Shown: positions 1-7,800, counted from the stretch's first letter. The stretch is 64,000 nt of DNA from Paenibacillus plantarum (GCF_013141695.1 NZ_WHNY01000075.1:62001-126000); one strand, 5' to 3'. The notes: generated from the sequence alone by a model not told the origin. A program made the numbers and translations.

Positions 1-251
1 AACCCAAAGTGCTGATTGCGGATGAACCTACGGGGGCTTTGGATCCGATCGTCAAAAGAGAAGTATTCGACCTCCTTGTCAAGAAAGTGAAGGAGTATCG
101 GATGACACTTCTATTAATCACACATGATATGCCAGCTGCGCTGCATATTTCCGATGAGATCATCGTGCTTCAGGATGGCAAGCAGGTGGAAGGTGAGCAG
201 AAGCAGCATTATTTAAGGAAAGGCAAGCAGCTATATCATCAATTCGTATAA
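1..251 (+). CDS. ABC transporter ATP-binding protein, peptide/nickel type (5' truncated)
   Basis: This is the C-terminal end of an ABC ATPase cut by the window edge; the reading frame is open from the first bases. Visible are the Walker B and D-loop stretch (LIADEPTGALDP) and the switch histidine (LLLITHDM), both typical of DppD/NikD/OppD-like importer ATPases that energise uptake of peptides or nickel. A second ATPase starts 18 bp downstream on the same strand, and such importers commonly use two different ATPases. The stop is the TAA at 249-251. Substrate cannot be told from this fragment. Confidence 0.85.
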   Translation, partial: PKVLIADEPTGALDPIVKREVFDLLVKKVKEYRMTLLLITHDMPAALHISDEIIVLQDGKQVEGEQKQHYLRKGKQLYHQFV

Positions 252-269
252 TGAGAAGCTGGGCTGGGA

Positions 270-1088
270 GTGAATACATTGTTACGTGTTGATCAAGTGT
301 CCAAACATTTTACAAGTGGCAAAAAAGGGCAAATCACGAAAGCTGTTGATGAAATTTCTCTTACGTTACAGCCCAATGAAATATTTGCGTTGATTGGAGA
401 GAGCGGTTCAGGCAAGTCAACACTTGCCGAGTTAATTGCAGGCTTACAGCAGCCAACAAGTGGGACCATTACGTGGACGGAAGAATGGCGAGAAAGCAAG
501 AAGGATAAGAAGGATAATGAGGATAGCAAGGATAACAAGGATAACAAGGACGACAAGGACAAGAGAGATAAGCCGTCTTCACGCATTCAGCTTGTTTTTC
601 AAAATCCTGACCGCTCCATGAATCCCTATTGGCGTGTGAAGGACATTATTGCCGAGCCGCTGCGCTTGAGTAAATATCCTAAGCAGAAAGCTTACAGCTT
701 GGCGGAAGAACTGCTTGCAAAGGTGAAGCTGAACGCTGATTTTATGGATCGTTACCCATCGGAATGCTCGGGTGGCCAGAAGCAGAGGATTGCGATAGCA
801 AGAGCATTGTCCATGTCTCCGACGTTGTTAGTTGCTGATGAAATCACCTCAGCGTTGGATCCGACCATTGAGGATGAGCTGCTGCAGCTCCTTTTATCCT
901 TAAAGCAGTCTGAGGGAATGTCCATCCTATATATCACCCATCGATTAGACACCATTTCGGGATTCGCCGATCGTGTCGCTGTGATGAAAGATGGGGTTAT
1001 TCAGGAGATGGGCGAGACCGAAACGATTCTTGCGGAGCCGAAATCGGAGTATACGAGAGCTTTGTTGAGGGCTGTTTGGTTTGGATAG
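270..1088 (+). CDS. ABC transporter ATP-binding protein, DppF/NikE-like, with a charged repeat insert
   Basis: This is the second ATPase of a dual-ATPase peptide/nickel-type importer, 272 aa from a GTG start. Walker A (GESGSGKS, residues 43-50), Q-loop (QLVFQNPDRSMNP, about 107-119), signature (SGGQKQRIAIARAL), Walker B (LLVADEITSALD) and the switch histidine (ITHRLD) are all intact. Between Walker A and the Q-loop, at about residues 75-101, sits a low-complexity run of Lys/Asp/Asn not expected in this family. It is encoded by an imperfect AAGGAYAAC-like repeat. The ribosome site is weak (GGGAG immediately upstream), and translation may be coupled to the preceding ATPase. The substrate is unknown. 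Confidence 0.88.
   Translation: MNTLLRVDQVSKHFTSGKKGQITKAVDEISLTLQPNEIFALIGESGSGKSTLAELIAGLQQPTSGTITWTEEWRESKKDKKDNEDSKDNKDNKDDKDKRDKPSSRIQLVFQNPDRSMNPYWRVKDIIAEPLRLSKYPKQKAYSLAEELLAKVKLNADFMDRYPSECSGGQKQRIAIARALSMSPTLLVADEITSALDPTIEDELLQLLLSLKQSEGMSILYITHRLDTISGFADRVAVMKDGVIQEMGETETILAEPKSEYTRALLRAVWFG
498..572 (+). repeat. In-frame AAGGAYAAN-type tandem repeat within the ABC ATPase
   Basis: Repeated AAGGATAAC/AAGGACAAG units encode alternating Lys, Asp and Asn. The tract is purely A/G-rich with few C/T and stays in frame. It is a plausible site of slipped-strand length variation. Confidence 0.8.
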
Positions 1089-1100
1089 GTGGGAGCGCTC

Positions 1101-1314
1101 GGAATGCGAGCGCGGTGAAGGCAATAGCGCCCTTTTGGGGCGCTATTGTGAGTTCGCCGGCCGGCGCGAGAAGAAATAAGGCCCTTTTGGGGCCTTATTT
1201 CGCCCGGAGCGTCCGGAATGCGAGCGCGGTGAAGACAATAGCGCCCTTTTGGGGCGCTATTGTGAGTTTGCCGGCCGGTGCGAGAAGAAATAAGGCCCAT
1301 TTGGGGCCTTATTT
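1101..1314. repeat. Tandem pair of a 114-bp unit carrying two GC-rich hairpins
   Basis: Two copies begin at 1101 and 1215, a period of 114 bp. Each holds two inverted repeats: arms CAATAGCGCCC/GGGCGCTATTG (1122-1148 and 1236-1262) and AAATAAGGCCC/GGGCCTTATTT (1174-1200 and 1288-1314), each with a T-rich loop. Between them is a GCCGGCCGG segment. A related, diverged copy of the two hairpins lies at 13208-13283. No ORF here looks genuine. The element resembles a dispersed intergenic palindromic repeat rather than a single terminator. Confidence 0.85.
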
Positions 1315-1375
1315 CGCCTCAACCGCCCGAATCACCCACAGTGCCCGCTTGCTAGCCGCGCAATCCCCCCGCTAA

Positions 1376-1406
1376 TCAAAAAACTCCAGCCCCCAAAAAG
1401 GGGCTG
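1376..1406 (-). terminator. Rho-independent terminator of the 1423-2175 gene
   Basis: The stem CAGCCCC/GGGGCTG (1387-1393 and 1400-1406) is followed, on the minus strand, by a T-rich run (complement of 1376-1383). It lies just downstream of the minus-strand stop. Confidence 0.8.
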
Positions 1407-1422
1407 AAGCTCTACCATTTCC

Positions 1423-2175
1423 CTATTCCGTTACCTTCTGCATCTTCCCCGGATTGTTGATCTTATACGGCACCGGGTGCTTGCTCAACTTCTTCGCGAC
1501 GATTTTACACTCGAAAGTGACGATGTCGCCGACGGCGAGCTCGAGCTTCTTGAGCGTTGCGCTGTGGCTCGACCACGCAGTACCGATGTCTAGGGCTGGA
1601 TCCAGAATGGATACAGCTTCATAAATGATGACTTCATCATCGGTGTCTGAGAAGTTGTTCGGCACGGTTGTAAACTCCGTAACTGTTGCCTTCATTTTAA
1701 CTTTTTCTTCAGGAAGTTCCAGTTTAGGGGCTTTCTCTTTTTTCGTTTTTTCCTTAGCAGGCGCTTTCTCAGCAGGAGCAGCTTGTCCATCTTCAGAAAT
1801 AACTTCAGCTTTCGCCGTTTTTGCTGCTTTGGCTGGCTTTTCTTCCGGCTCAGCAGTCTCCAATTCATCCGCAACAGCGGCATCTTCAGCTAGAGCCGCA
1901 CCACGCTGGCTATAATTCGCAGCTTGCATTTCCTTCAAATAGGAGGGATGAATGCAGTGCAGCTGCTTCGTATCCAATTCAATTACGGCTGTCATCGGAT
2001 CTACAAGACCGACGATGTTACATGCCACATTAAGGCTATTCCCTTTATAGAAAAAGGCTTTTGCTTTTACCGCTTTTTCAGAAACTAAACCCCATTCTTT
2101 ACATTGTTCGATCAGCTCGGACTCTTCATCAAAACGAGTAAACGCAGCTGGTTCAATAGCGAACGCATAATCCAT
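1423..2175 (-). CDS. Hypothetical protein with Ala/Lys/Glu-rich linker
   Basis: The product is 250 aa and not recognised. Its N-terminal part (about 1-95) looks globular. It is followed by a low-complexity linker rich in Ala, Lys, Glu and Pro (about 96-155), with runs such as EKAPAKEKTKKEKAPK. The C-terminal part (about 160-250) contains VGDIVTFECKIVAKKL, which looks beta-rich. There is no signal peptide or membrane segment, so it is probably cytoplasmic. It lies downstream of, and in the same direction as, the small acidic gene at 2213-2470, 37 bp apart, so the two are probably co-transcribed. The terminator follows at 1376-1406. Function is unknown; an OB-like nucleic-acid-binding C-terminus is only a guess. 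Confidence 0.7.
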   Translation of the reverse strand: MDYAFAIEPAAFTRFDEESELIEQCKEWGLVSEKAVKAKAFFYKGNSLNVACNIVGLVDPMTAVIELDTKQLHCIHPSYLKEMQAANYSQRGAALAEDAAVADELETAEPEEKPAKAAKTAKAEVISEDGQAAPAEKAPAKEKTKKEKAPKLELPEEKVKMKATVTEFTTVPNNFSDTDDEVIIYEAVSILDPALDIGTAWSSHSATLKKLELAVGDIVTFECKIVAKKLSKHPVPYKINNPGKMQKVTE

Positions 2176-2212
2176 ATGTAATCGTCCTTTCTATACGATA
2201 TAGAGGGAAAAC

Positions 2213-2470
2213 TTATTTCACTTCTTCCTCATTGTCTTCTTCGTTAACCAGATCTACGTCCTCATATTGTACATCATCTTCTTCCAATTCTTCCCCTTCT
2301 TCTAATCGGAAATCATCGGTCTTTTCCCCGTCTTCCCAAATTTCCACAAAGAGTGCATCGCAATTTTCAAAATCAGCCGGTTTAAATGCAAACGCTTTTT
2401 CCTCGTCGGGACCGACATAAACATTCTCAAGTGTTTCCCCATCAAAAGAGAGGATGACATAAATTTTCAT
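2213..2470 (-). CDS. Small acidic hypothetical protein
   Basis: The product is 85 aa from the ATG at 2468-2470, chosen because GGAGGC lies about 10 bases upstream; a longer frame from 2503 lacks such a site. The first 55 residues (starting MKIYVILSFDGE) look folded. The last 30 are almost all Glu/Asp, making the tail strongly acidic. No known family is recognised. It precedes the 1423-2175 gene on the same strand and probably forms a two-gene transcript with it. The acidic tail and the partner's basic Lys/Ala linker could interact, but that is speculation. Confidence 0.7.
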   Translation of the reverse strand: MKIYVILSFDGETLENVYVGPDEEKAFAFKPADFENCDALFVEIWEDGEKTDDFRLEEGEELEEDDVQYEDVDLVNEEDNEEEVK

Positions 2471-2643
2471 AAATAAGGATGCCTCCAATAAGGTGATAAG
2501 CAATATTATAACATACCGAGTGAATTGTTCGCATGAGAAGCGATTGAACTTTCATATACATCTATATAGCCTGTATTCCCGGATCGAAATAATGTCTCGC
2601 TCAGGATCCGTTAACAGTGAGATGTGAAGGAGGAGTTCCAAGG

Positions 2644-3738
2644 ATGGCGTTACTAGTCATATGTGTCCTAGGGTGTCTGTCTGGTTTCTTGATCTTCAGA
2701 AGACAAGTGATACCGCACAGCACCGATCAAGCTCTGAATGAAGTTAAATTGTCTGTTATTATTCCGGCTAGGAATGAAGCGGACAATCTCCCTCACCTTC
2801 TTCATGCTTTGAAAATCCAAACTCTTGAACCCTATGAAGTCATCGTGGTGGATGATTTTTCGGAGGATCACACAAAGGAAATCGCTGAAGGTTACGGTGT
2901 TACCGTGATTTCCAATCCCAAGCTGCCTGACGGGTGGACGGGCAAAAACTGGGCAGTTTGGAACGGCTATTCCCACGCCACCGGTGATCTTATTGCATTC
3001 CTGGATGCCGATATTCGATTTGCACCTCGAGCATTAGAATGTTTGGTAAAAACACGGAATAAATTAGGTGGAGTCCTGTCGATTGTTCCCTACCATTACA
3101 CAGAGAATCTAAGAGAGAGACTAGCGCTCATTTTCAATGTGCTCGGTGTATTTGCGTTTACGTCTCCTTTTGAGAAAAATAATAAACAGAAAGGCCTCTA
3201 TGGGTCTTGTATTTTGACGACTAGGGAAGATTACGAATCGATCAAAGGCCACGAAGGCATCAAATCGGAAATGTTGGACGACCTGAATCTCGGCGCTACG
3301 TATGCAAAAGCAGGTATTCCGGTCAATAATTTTATCGGCTATGGACAGGTCTCTTTTCGAATGTATCCTCAGGGTCTAAAAAGCCAGATCCAAGGCTTCG
3401 GCAAAGGCGCTGTCCTAGGCACGTCTAAACTCAAAGCAGGTACCCTTACGCTAACTGCTATTTGGGTGATTGGGCTGGTTCTCTCAGCAGCATTCCCTTT
3501 TTTCCTAACGACATCATGGGGCGTTCCGCTATTCATCGGCTATCTCTTGTACATGGCGCAGCTCTTTTATTTTGTAAAATACGTTGGAATTTTCGGCATT
3601 GTTACGCCCGTGCTGCACATTGTGTCGACGTTATTTTTCATTATGGTCATGCTGTACTCGATGTATCAGGTCGTATTTCTAGGGCATGTAGCCTGGAAAG
3701 GGCGGCACGTCAAAGTAGGAAGCAGGCGAGAGCAATGA
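2644..3738 (+). CDS. Membrane-anchored family 2 glycosyltransferase, CrtQ-like
   Basis: The start is the ATG at 2644, with AAGGAGG 10 bases upstream; the in-frame GTG at 2617 lies upstream of that site. The 364-aa product has a short N-terminal membrane segment, then a GT2 domain (SVIIPARNEADN near residue 37, VIVVDDFSEDHT near 66, and the metal-binding-type FLDADIRF near 117). Three or four membrane segments follow in the last 110 residues. Overall it resembles the 4,4'-diaponeurosporenoate glycosyltransferase group, but no carotenoid synthesis genes are nearby, so the acceptor is open. Its stop overlaps the next start by 4 bp (ATGA), indicating translational coupling to the PlsY-like acyltransferase. 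The pair may build and acylate a membrane lipid. Confidence 0.82.
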   Translation: MALLVICVLGCLSGFLIFRRQVIPHSTDQALNEVKLSVIIPARNEADNLPHLLHALKIQTLEPYEVIVVDDFSEDHTKEIAEGYGVTVISNPKLPDGWTGKNWAVWNGYSHATGDLIAFLDADIRFAPRALECLVKTRNKLGGVLSIVPYHYTENLRERLALIFNVLGVFAFTSPFEKNNKQKGLYGSCILTTREDYESIKGHEGIKSEMLDDLNLGATYAKAGIPVNNFIGYGQVSFRMYPQGLKSQIQGFGKGAVLGTSKLKAGTLTLTAIWVIGLVLSAAFPFFLTTSWGVPLFIGYLLYMAQLFYFVKYVGIFGIVTPVLHIVSTLFFIMVMLYSMYQVVFLGHVAWKGRHVKVGSRREQ

Positions 3739-4361
3739 TCATCGTTTGGACGATTTGTGCTTTTGTATCCGGTGCGCTCATGTATAGTTACTGGTTAGGT
3801 CGGTTAGCTCGCAAAAACCTAAAAACCGTCGGGGACGGCAACCCAGGGGCCCTTAATTTGTGGAAAGCGGCGGGATATCGGCTGGGCATTGCCGGGGTTT
3901 TGCTCGATTTTATTAAAGGGTATCTGATTATTCGATTGGCGGTGGAAGTTGGAGGGGTGTCAGGGTATGGATTGATCCCAATCGCGTTGGCACCGATATT
4001 TGGGCATGCATTTTCGCCATTTTTGCGTGGAAAAGGGGGCAAAGCCATCGCTGTCACCTTCGGCGTCTGGAGTGGATTGACACAGTTTGAAGTGTCACTT
4101 GCGTTGGCGGTTATTTTGGCTGTCATGCTTGGTGGCATGAAGGTGATTAACAAATGGAAGCCGATATCTTCGGAGGCAGATGGTCAACAGGTTGTGATCG
4201 GGATGCTTCTGTTAGGCGTTTATCTGTATGTGCGGGATGCGGCGGCGATGCTGCTGTGGATCTGGGTGGGAAATACGCTACTTATCATGTTCAAGCATCA
4301 TAAAGAGTTGGCTGCCTTGCTGCTTAAAAAGAAGAAGGAACAAGAAGGTTCTCAACTTTGA
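3735..4361 (+). CDS. PlsY-like glycerol-3-phosphate acyltransferase family membrane protein
   Basis: The product is 208 aa, starting at the ATG that overlaps the glycosyltransferase stop; a longer frame from 3462 is only overlap with that gene. PlsY hallmarks are present: an N-terminal Y-LGRLARK-like segment, the GDGNPGALN motif near residue 35, LLDFIKGYL near 60, and FGHAFSPFLRGKGGKAIA near 93. It has about five hydrophobic membrane spans and a Lys-rich C-terminus. True PlsY moves an acyl group from acyl phosphate to glycerol 3-phosphate. Coupling to a lipid-type glycosyltransferase makes a specialised acylation role plausible, and this copy need not be the housekeeping enzyme. Confidence 0.82.
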   Translation: MIIVWTICAFVSGALMYSYWLGRLARKNLKTVGDGNPGALNLWKAAGYRLGIAGVLLDFIKGYLIIRLAVEVGGVSGYGLIPIALAPIFGHAFSPFLRGKGGKAIAVTFGVWSGLTQFEVSLALAVILAVMLGGMKVINKWKPISSEADGQQVVIGMLLLGVYLYVRDAAAMLLWIWVGNTLLIMFKHHKELAALLLKKKKEQEGSQL

Positions 4362-4459
4362 AAAGTACGACATTTAGACGTGGTCCTTATGGAAGAGAAT
4401 CAAGTTTGTTTTGCGAAGTGTCTTTAGAGTTTGGTATTGTGAAGAAGCAATCATATAAG

Positions 4460-4512
4460 CGTGAAGCACACGCCGCTAGCTCCTGTTTGTTGGAGTTGGC
4501 GGCGTTTTTATT
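4460..4512 (+). promoter_or_regulatory. Attenuator-like leader of the 4532-5200 gene
   Basis: A 16-nt box, CGTGAAGCACACGCCG (4460-4475), runs into a hairpin whose arms are CGCCGC (4471-4476) and GCGGCG (4499-4504). An inner stem GCTCC/GGAGT extends it, and TTTTTATTTTT follows. The structure looks like an intrinsic terminator yet stands just before the ribosome site and TTG start of the next gene. The same 16-nt box with a similar terminator-like end precedes the paralogue at 62641. Function as an attenuator is inferred. Confidence 0.7.
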
Positions 4513-4531
4513 TTTCTAGGAGGCGATTGAG

Positions 4532-5200
4532 TTGTTTGAGAAGAAGTATGAGATCTTTTGGAGTGAGCAAGTTCGAAATGCACAAGGTCAGAGACTGGAA
4601 ATGCTGCGAAGGGATTTGACGGGAACGAAGAAGCTTTTGGAAGAGGTTGTGTTGCCAGTATTGGGGACGTTTGAGGGTTTGGAACTTGAATTTGAAATGA
4701 TAAGTTTGTCAGGAGTGAAAATATATGGGGACGTGTGTCATCCCAAGCTGCGAATCGTGTTCGAAGAAGACAGTTTTGTCACACACGCTGAGAAAATTAC
4801 AAGAGATCGCTTCTCATTCGAAAGGGCTCGTGCTCGAAGCGTTGCGATGCTCGGGTACACGTATTTCCCATATAGCCGAGATGAGCTCGAGAAAAAAGCG
4901 AGTTTCTGCCAAAGAAATCTGTACGAATGGATAGGCAGATTCGGCAATGTGAAGGCGGCTGGGTTGCTCGAGTTGCCGGTGTATGAGCGGGAGGCATTGA
5001 GGTTTGCTATGCTATGTAATAAACCTTTTCAAGTGACGGAAGTGAGCCAATGGTTGCAGCTTAAAAGAGAAGCATGTGGAAAAATTTTACGAAGGTTAGA
5101 AGGTAGAGGACTAGTTCAAACCGTTGGAGGCGGGTTAACCAGAAGCCATAAGTTCATGTTTACTGAAAAGGCGGTAGCCCTCTTGCATGGTAAAAACTGA
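4532..5200 (+). CDS. PD-(D/E)XK-like domain plus winged-helix protein, paralogue 1
   Basis: The product is 222 aa from a TTG start, with AGGAGG 8 bases upstream. No named family is recognised with certainty. It shares layout and scattered identity with the protein at 62641-63284. Both have an N-terminal helical segment, then a core (about residues 60-135, with an Asp in YGDVCHP and Glu in RIVFEED, then a helix and a strand GYTYFPYSRDEL) that resembles DUF559/VSR-type PD-(D/E)XK nuclease folds, and a C-terminal winged helix (about 163-215, KPFQVTEVSQWL...KILRRLEGRGLV). The catalytic set looks degenerate here, suggesting DNA binding rather than cutting. A terminator-like leader lies just upstream. 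Confidence 0.6.
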   Translation: MFEKKYEIFWSEQVRNAQGQRLEMLRRDLTGTKKLLEEVVLPVLGTFEGLELEFEMISLSGVKIYGDVCHPKLRIVFEEDSFVTHAEKITRDRFSFERARARSVAMLGYTYFPYSRDELEKKASFCQRNLYEWIGRFGNVKAAGLLELPVYEREALRFAMLCNKPFQVTEVSQWLQLKREACGKILRRLEGRGLVQTVGGGLTRSHKFMFTEKAVALLHGKN

Positions 5201-5325
5201 GGCAAACGGTCGGTGAAACCGACTAACTCGGGAGAATCAGGCAGCGGCAACTGCCACATTCCATACATACGCGCCACCTCCATGGGAAAAACTAGGACAA
5301 ACAAGCGAGAGGAGTGTCTTGGCCC
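5201..5325 (+). other. Leader region with two hairpins before the TrhA-like gene
   Basis: This 125-bp spacer has an inverted repeat GTCGGT-GAA-ACCGAC (5209-5223) and a second, GGCAG/CTGCC, around 5233-5250. It could be a structured 5' leader. It does not match any riboswitch consensus I know well enough to name. Confidence 0.35.
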
Positions 5326-5970
5326 ATGGAGGAACAACTTGCACGCAAAGAAGAACGCTTAAACACGGTTAGCCATGGGATTGGCGTGTGTTTAAGTGTC
5401 TATGGGCTCATTCTGCTTTTGCAGCGGTCTGTGGTTTTTGAAGATTGGCTGTACACGGCGAGCAACGTGGTGTTCGGAGTTTCCTTTTGCCTACTCTATG
5501 TGTCTTCGACGCTCCTGCATGCTGTGCGTTCACCCAAGTGGGGGAAGCGCTTTGAGAAACTGGACCACGCAGCGATATTCATCGCCATGGCGGGTTCCTA
5601 TACGCCTTTCCTGCTCATTACCTGGCATAGCCGCGTTGCTATTGAGCTGCTCGTTGTCATTTGGGCGCTAGCCTTCGGCGGCGTAAAGTATGTGCACTAT
5701 ATCATTCAACGTTTTATGCCCTGGGGGCTACTCATGTATCTAGGCATGGGAGCTTTCATGATGCTTTTCATTATCCCACTTTATGTGCGACTTCCACATA
5801 TGGCATTTGCATGGCTGGGGCTCGGTTTGGCGAGCTATCTTGGGGGTGTTCCTTTTTTCCTCTGGCACAAATTACGCTATCATCACACGATCTGGCACCT
5901 GTTTGTGCTAGCGGGAAGTACCTGCCACTTTATTGCCGTTTATAGCTACGTTATGCCTGCTCTTCTATAA
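5326..5970 (+). CDS. trhA: TrhA / hemolysin III family membrane protein
   Basis: The start is the ATG at 5326 with GAGAGGAG about 11 bases upstream; the in-frame GTG at 5314 overlaps that site. The product is 214 aa with seven predicted membrane spans, the PAQR/hemolysin III arrangement. Conserved family features are visible: LNTVSHGIG near the N-terminus, SSTLLHA, KLDHAAIFIAMAGSYTPF in the middle, and WHLFVLAGSTCHF at the end; the His and Asp residues are the presumed metal ligands. In Bacillus and other bacteria TrhA has been linked to membrane homeostasis; haemolysis is not its established role. It appears to be transcribed alone. Confidence 0.88.
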   Translation: MEEQLARKEERLNTVSHGIGVCLSVYGLILLLQRSVVFEDWLYTASNVVFGVSFCLLYVSSTLLHAVRSPKWGKRFEKLDHAAIFIAMAGSYTPFLLITWHSRVAIELLVVIWALAFGGVKYVHYIIQRFMPWGLLMYLGMGAFMMLFIIPLYVRLPHMAFAWLGLGLASYLGGVPFFLWHKLRYHHTIWHLFVLAGSTCHFIAVYSYVMPALL

Positions 5971-6029
5971 GCTTGGACCAATAAAATCATTGTCGCGAAG
6001 TGTAAGGCGGATAATAATACCTTAATTTT

Positions 6030-6090
6030 GTGCTAGCACGGATTAAGATTGTTTATTTAATGTCCGGTTCATCATTCATATAATAAAAGC
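6030..6090 (+). promoter_or_regulatory. Promoter region of the PhyH-HEAT gene with TGTCCG motif
   Basis: TTTATTTAATGTCCGGTTCAT (part of 6052-6072) is followed by a perfect -10 TATAAT at 6079-6084, and no good -35 is present. The promoter of the other PhyH gene (38861-38890) has the same order: TTTATTT, TGTCCG, TTCAT, TATAAT. An AraC-family activator site in place of the -35 is a reasonable reading. The palindrome GTGCTAGCAC (6030-6039) lies further upstream. Confidence 0.5.
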
Positions 6091-6129
6091 ATGGTTCACT
6101 CAATCCTACATGCCAGGGAGGCAGAGACA

Positions 6130-7560
6130 ATGCAAAGCAACACACCTTTATTATTGACTGATGAGCAAATGAGAACGTTTATTACGAATGGCTGCCTGAT
6201 TCTCAAAACTGATTTTCCGCGTGAATTCCATGAAAGTTTAGTAGAGCAATTGAACACGGTTTACACCGAAGAAGGCAATCCTGGCAACAATCTATTACCT
6301 CGAATCCGCGAGCTGCGCAAAGTTTTCGATCATCCCGTTGTAACAGGTGCGTTAACGAGTGTGCTAGGAGCTAATTATATGATGCATGCGCATCGGCATG
6401 GACATTTCAATGCATCTAGCGTAGCTGGTGGTTGGCATAAAGATAGCTATTGGGGTTACAAAAGGATGCGCAACCATCACCCGCAATGGGCGATGATTAT
6501 GTATTTCCCACAGGATACACCTGTGGAATTAGGGCCGACTGGCGTACTGCCAGGTACGCAAAACTATGAATCTCGTACTTTTGAAGGGAATGAACCCGAG
6601 GGTGAGGTTTTGGCGAGTGGGGAAGCGGGGACTTTTGCGCTGATTCATTATGATATTTGGCACCGCTCCACTCCAAATGTGTTGGGTCAACCTCGCTATA
6701 TGTTGAAGTTTGAATTTATGCGGACTGAGCTGCCACAATCGCCAAGCTGGGATAATCAAGAAAGCGGCTGGCGTAAACCAGAGGGGTTACAACTGCCGAT
6801 CGGTGAGCACGATTTGATGTGGGAAGAGACGTGGAATTGGCTGTCGGGACAAGTTGGCAGCATCGCTAACACGATTACTTCTGATCCGCAGCGAATCGCG
6901 GAATTGAGCGCGGGGTTGAGCAGTTATGAGCCTAGTGCCATTAATGCAGCTTACGAACTTGCGGCAAGTGGTCAAAGTGGCGTAGACGCATTGCTTCAAG
7001 CCCTTCATAGTGAGGATAAAAATGTGTCGCGACTCGCTGCGTATGGCTTATCTGTTGCAGGAAGTGAAGCTGTTAGCGGATTGGTTGCAGCATTGGCGGC
7101 AGGGGAGAATGCAGCGGAAGCGAGTTCTGAGGAAATCATCGCGAATGCCGTGTTCGCGCTGGGTGAATTGAGAGGCTTCACAAGTGAGGCAGTACCTGCA
7201 CTTGTTAACTTGATGCAGCATCCGTCGGAGACGATCCGCTGTGCTGTCGTTGATGCCCTGGGTCTTATGGAAGCTGGTCACGATCAAATAGTGGCGTGCT
7301 TAGGGGATGCGCTGCAGGATGAAAGTGCACAGGTGCGATTTATGTCCAGCTTGGCGCTGTCCCGTTTAGGGCAAAGTGCCGAAGCAGCGATTCCACAATT
7401 GGAAATCGCTCTGGACGATGAGAATCGCTACGTGCGTGCGCATGCGGCGGAATCCTTACGCTATGTTGGCACGGAGCGTGCGAAAGACACGCTCATTAAG
7501 TTCCTGCTTAACGCGCGTTGGTGTCCAACGACGACGGCGAAGAATGCTTTTTATCCGTAA
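6130..7560 (+). CDS. PhyH-type Fe(II)/2-oxoglutarate dioxygenase fused to HEAT repeats
   Basis: The start is the ATG at 6130, with AGGGAGG 8 bases upstream; a longer frame from 6091 contains that site inside it. The 476-aa product has an N-terminal phytanoyl-CoA dioxygenase-like domain (about 1-230). The metal triad appears as H103-x-D105 (GGWHKDSYW) and a distal His in HYDIWHRS near 178; R190 or a nearby Arg may bind 2-oxoglutarate. The C-terminal half (about 265-470) is a row of about six PBS-lyase-type HEAT repeats rich in Ala/Leu, often protein-binding. The substrate is unknown. The fusion is unusual next to the plain PhyH at 38931-39770. A strong terminator follows at 7570-7608. Confidence 0.85.
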   Translation: MQSNTPLLLTDEQMRTFITNGCLILKTDFPREFHESLVEQLNTVYTEEGNPGNNLLPRIRELRKVFDHPVVTGALTSVLGANYMMHAHRHGHFNASSVAGGWHKDSYWGYKRMRNHHPQWAMIMYFPQDTPVELGPTGVLPGTQNYESRTFEGNEPEGEVLASGEAGTFALIHYDIWHRSTPNVLGQPRYMLKFEFMRTELPQSPSWDNQESGWRKPEGLQLPIGEHDLMWEETWNWLSGQVGSIANTITSDPQRIAELSAGLSSYEPSAINAAYELAASGQSGVDALLQALHSEDKNVSRLAAYGLSVAGSEAVSGLVAALAAGENAAEASSEEIIANAVFALGELRGFTSEAVPALVNLMQHPSETIRCAVVDALGLMEAGHDQIVACLGDALQDESAQVRFMSSLALSRLGQSAEAAIPQLEIALDDENRYVRAHAAESLRYVGTERAKDTLIKFLLNARWCPTTTAKNAFYP

Positions 7561-7569
7561 GATGCTAGC

Positions 7570-7608
7570 AACAACAACCCCCATCGATATGATGGGGGTT
7601 GTTGTTTT
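7570..7608 (+). terminator. Rho-independent terminator after the PhyH-HEAT gene
   Basis: Near-perfect 15-bp arms (7570-7584 and 7592-7606, AACAACAACCCCCAT and its complement) end in TTTT, 10 bp after the stop codon. Confidence 0.88.
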
Positions 7609-7800
7609 ATGGGGAAGGTACCTCACCGTTGGATCGGTAACGATTACCACTGAAAGCTCCCATAATGAACGAATATGCAGGCTAACCGCCACTATTCTGC
7701 TTTTCATAGCAATCTGTTCTTACAAGTAGCGCATATTTCCAAGTAATTCTCACTCGCTAACCTAAGCAAGCAACTCCCAAGTAACTAACCCCCTGCAAAC

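Noticed and set aside
1001..1375. Two 99-codon frames covering the hairpin repeats at 1.1 kb
   Set aside because: They follow the tandem palindromes and repeat themselves; no start signals support them.
5201..5325. Possible cyclic di-GMP riboswitch before the TrhA-like gene
   Set aside because: AGGCAAAC and a GAAA-type hairpin loop are reminiscent, but the conserved GACGCAAAGCC half is missing, so no riboswitch is called.
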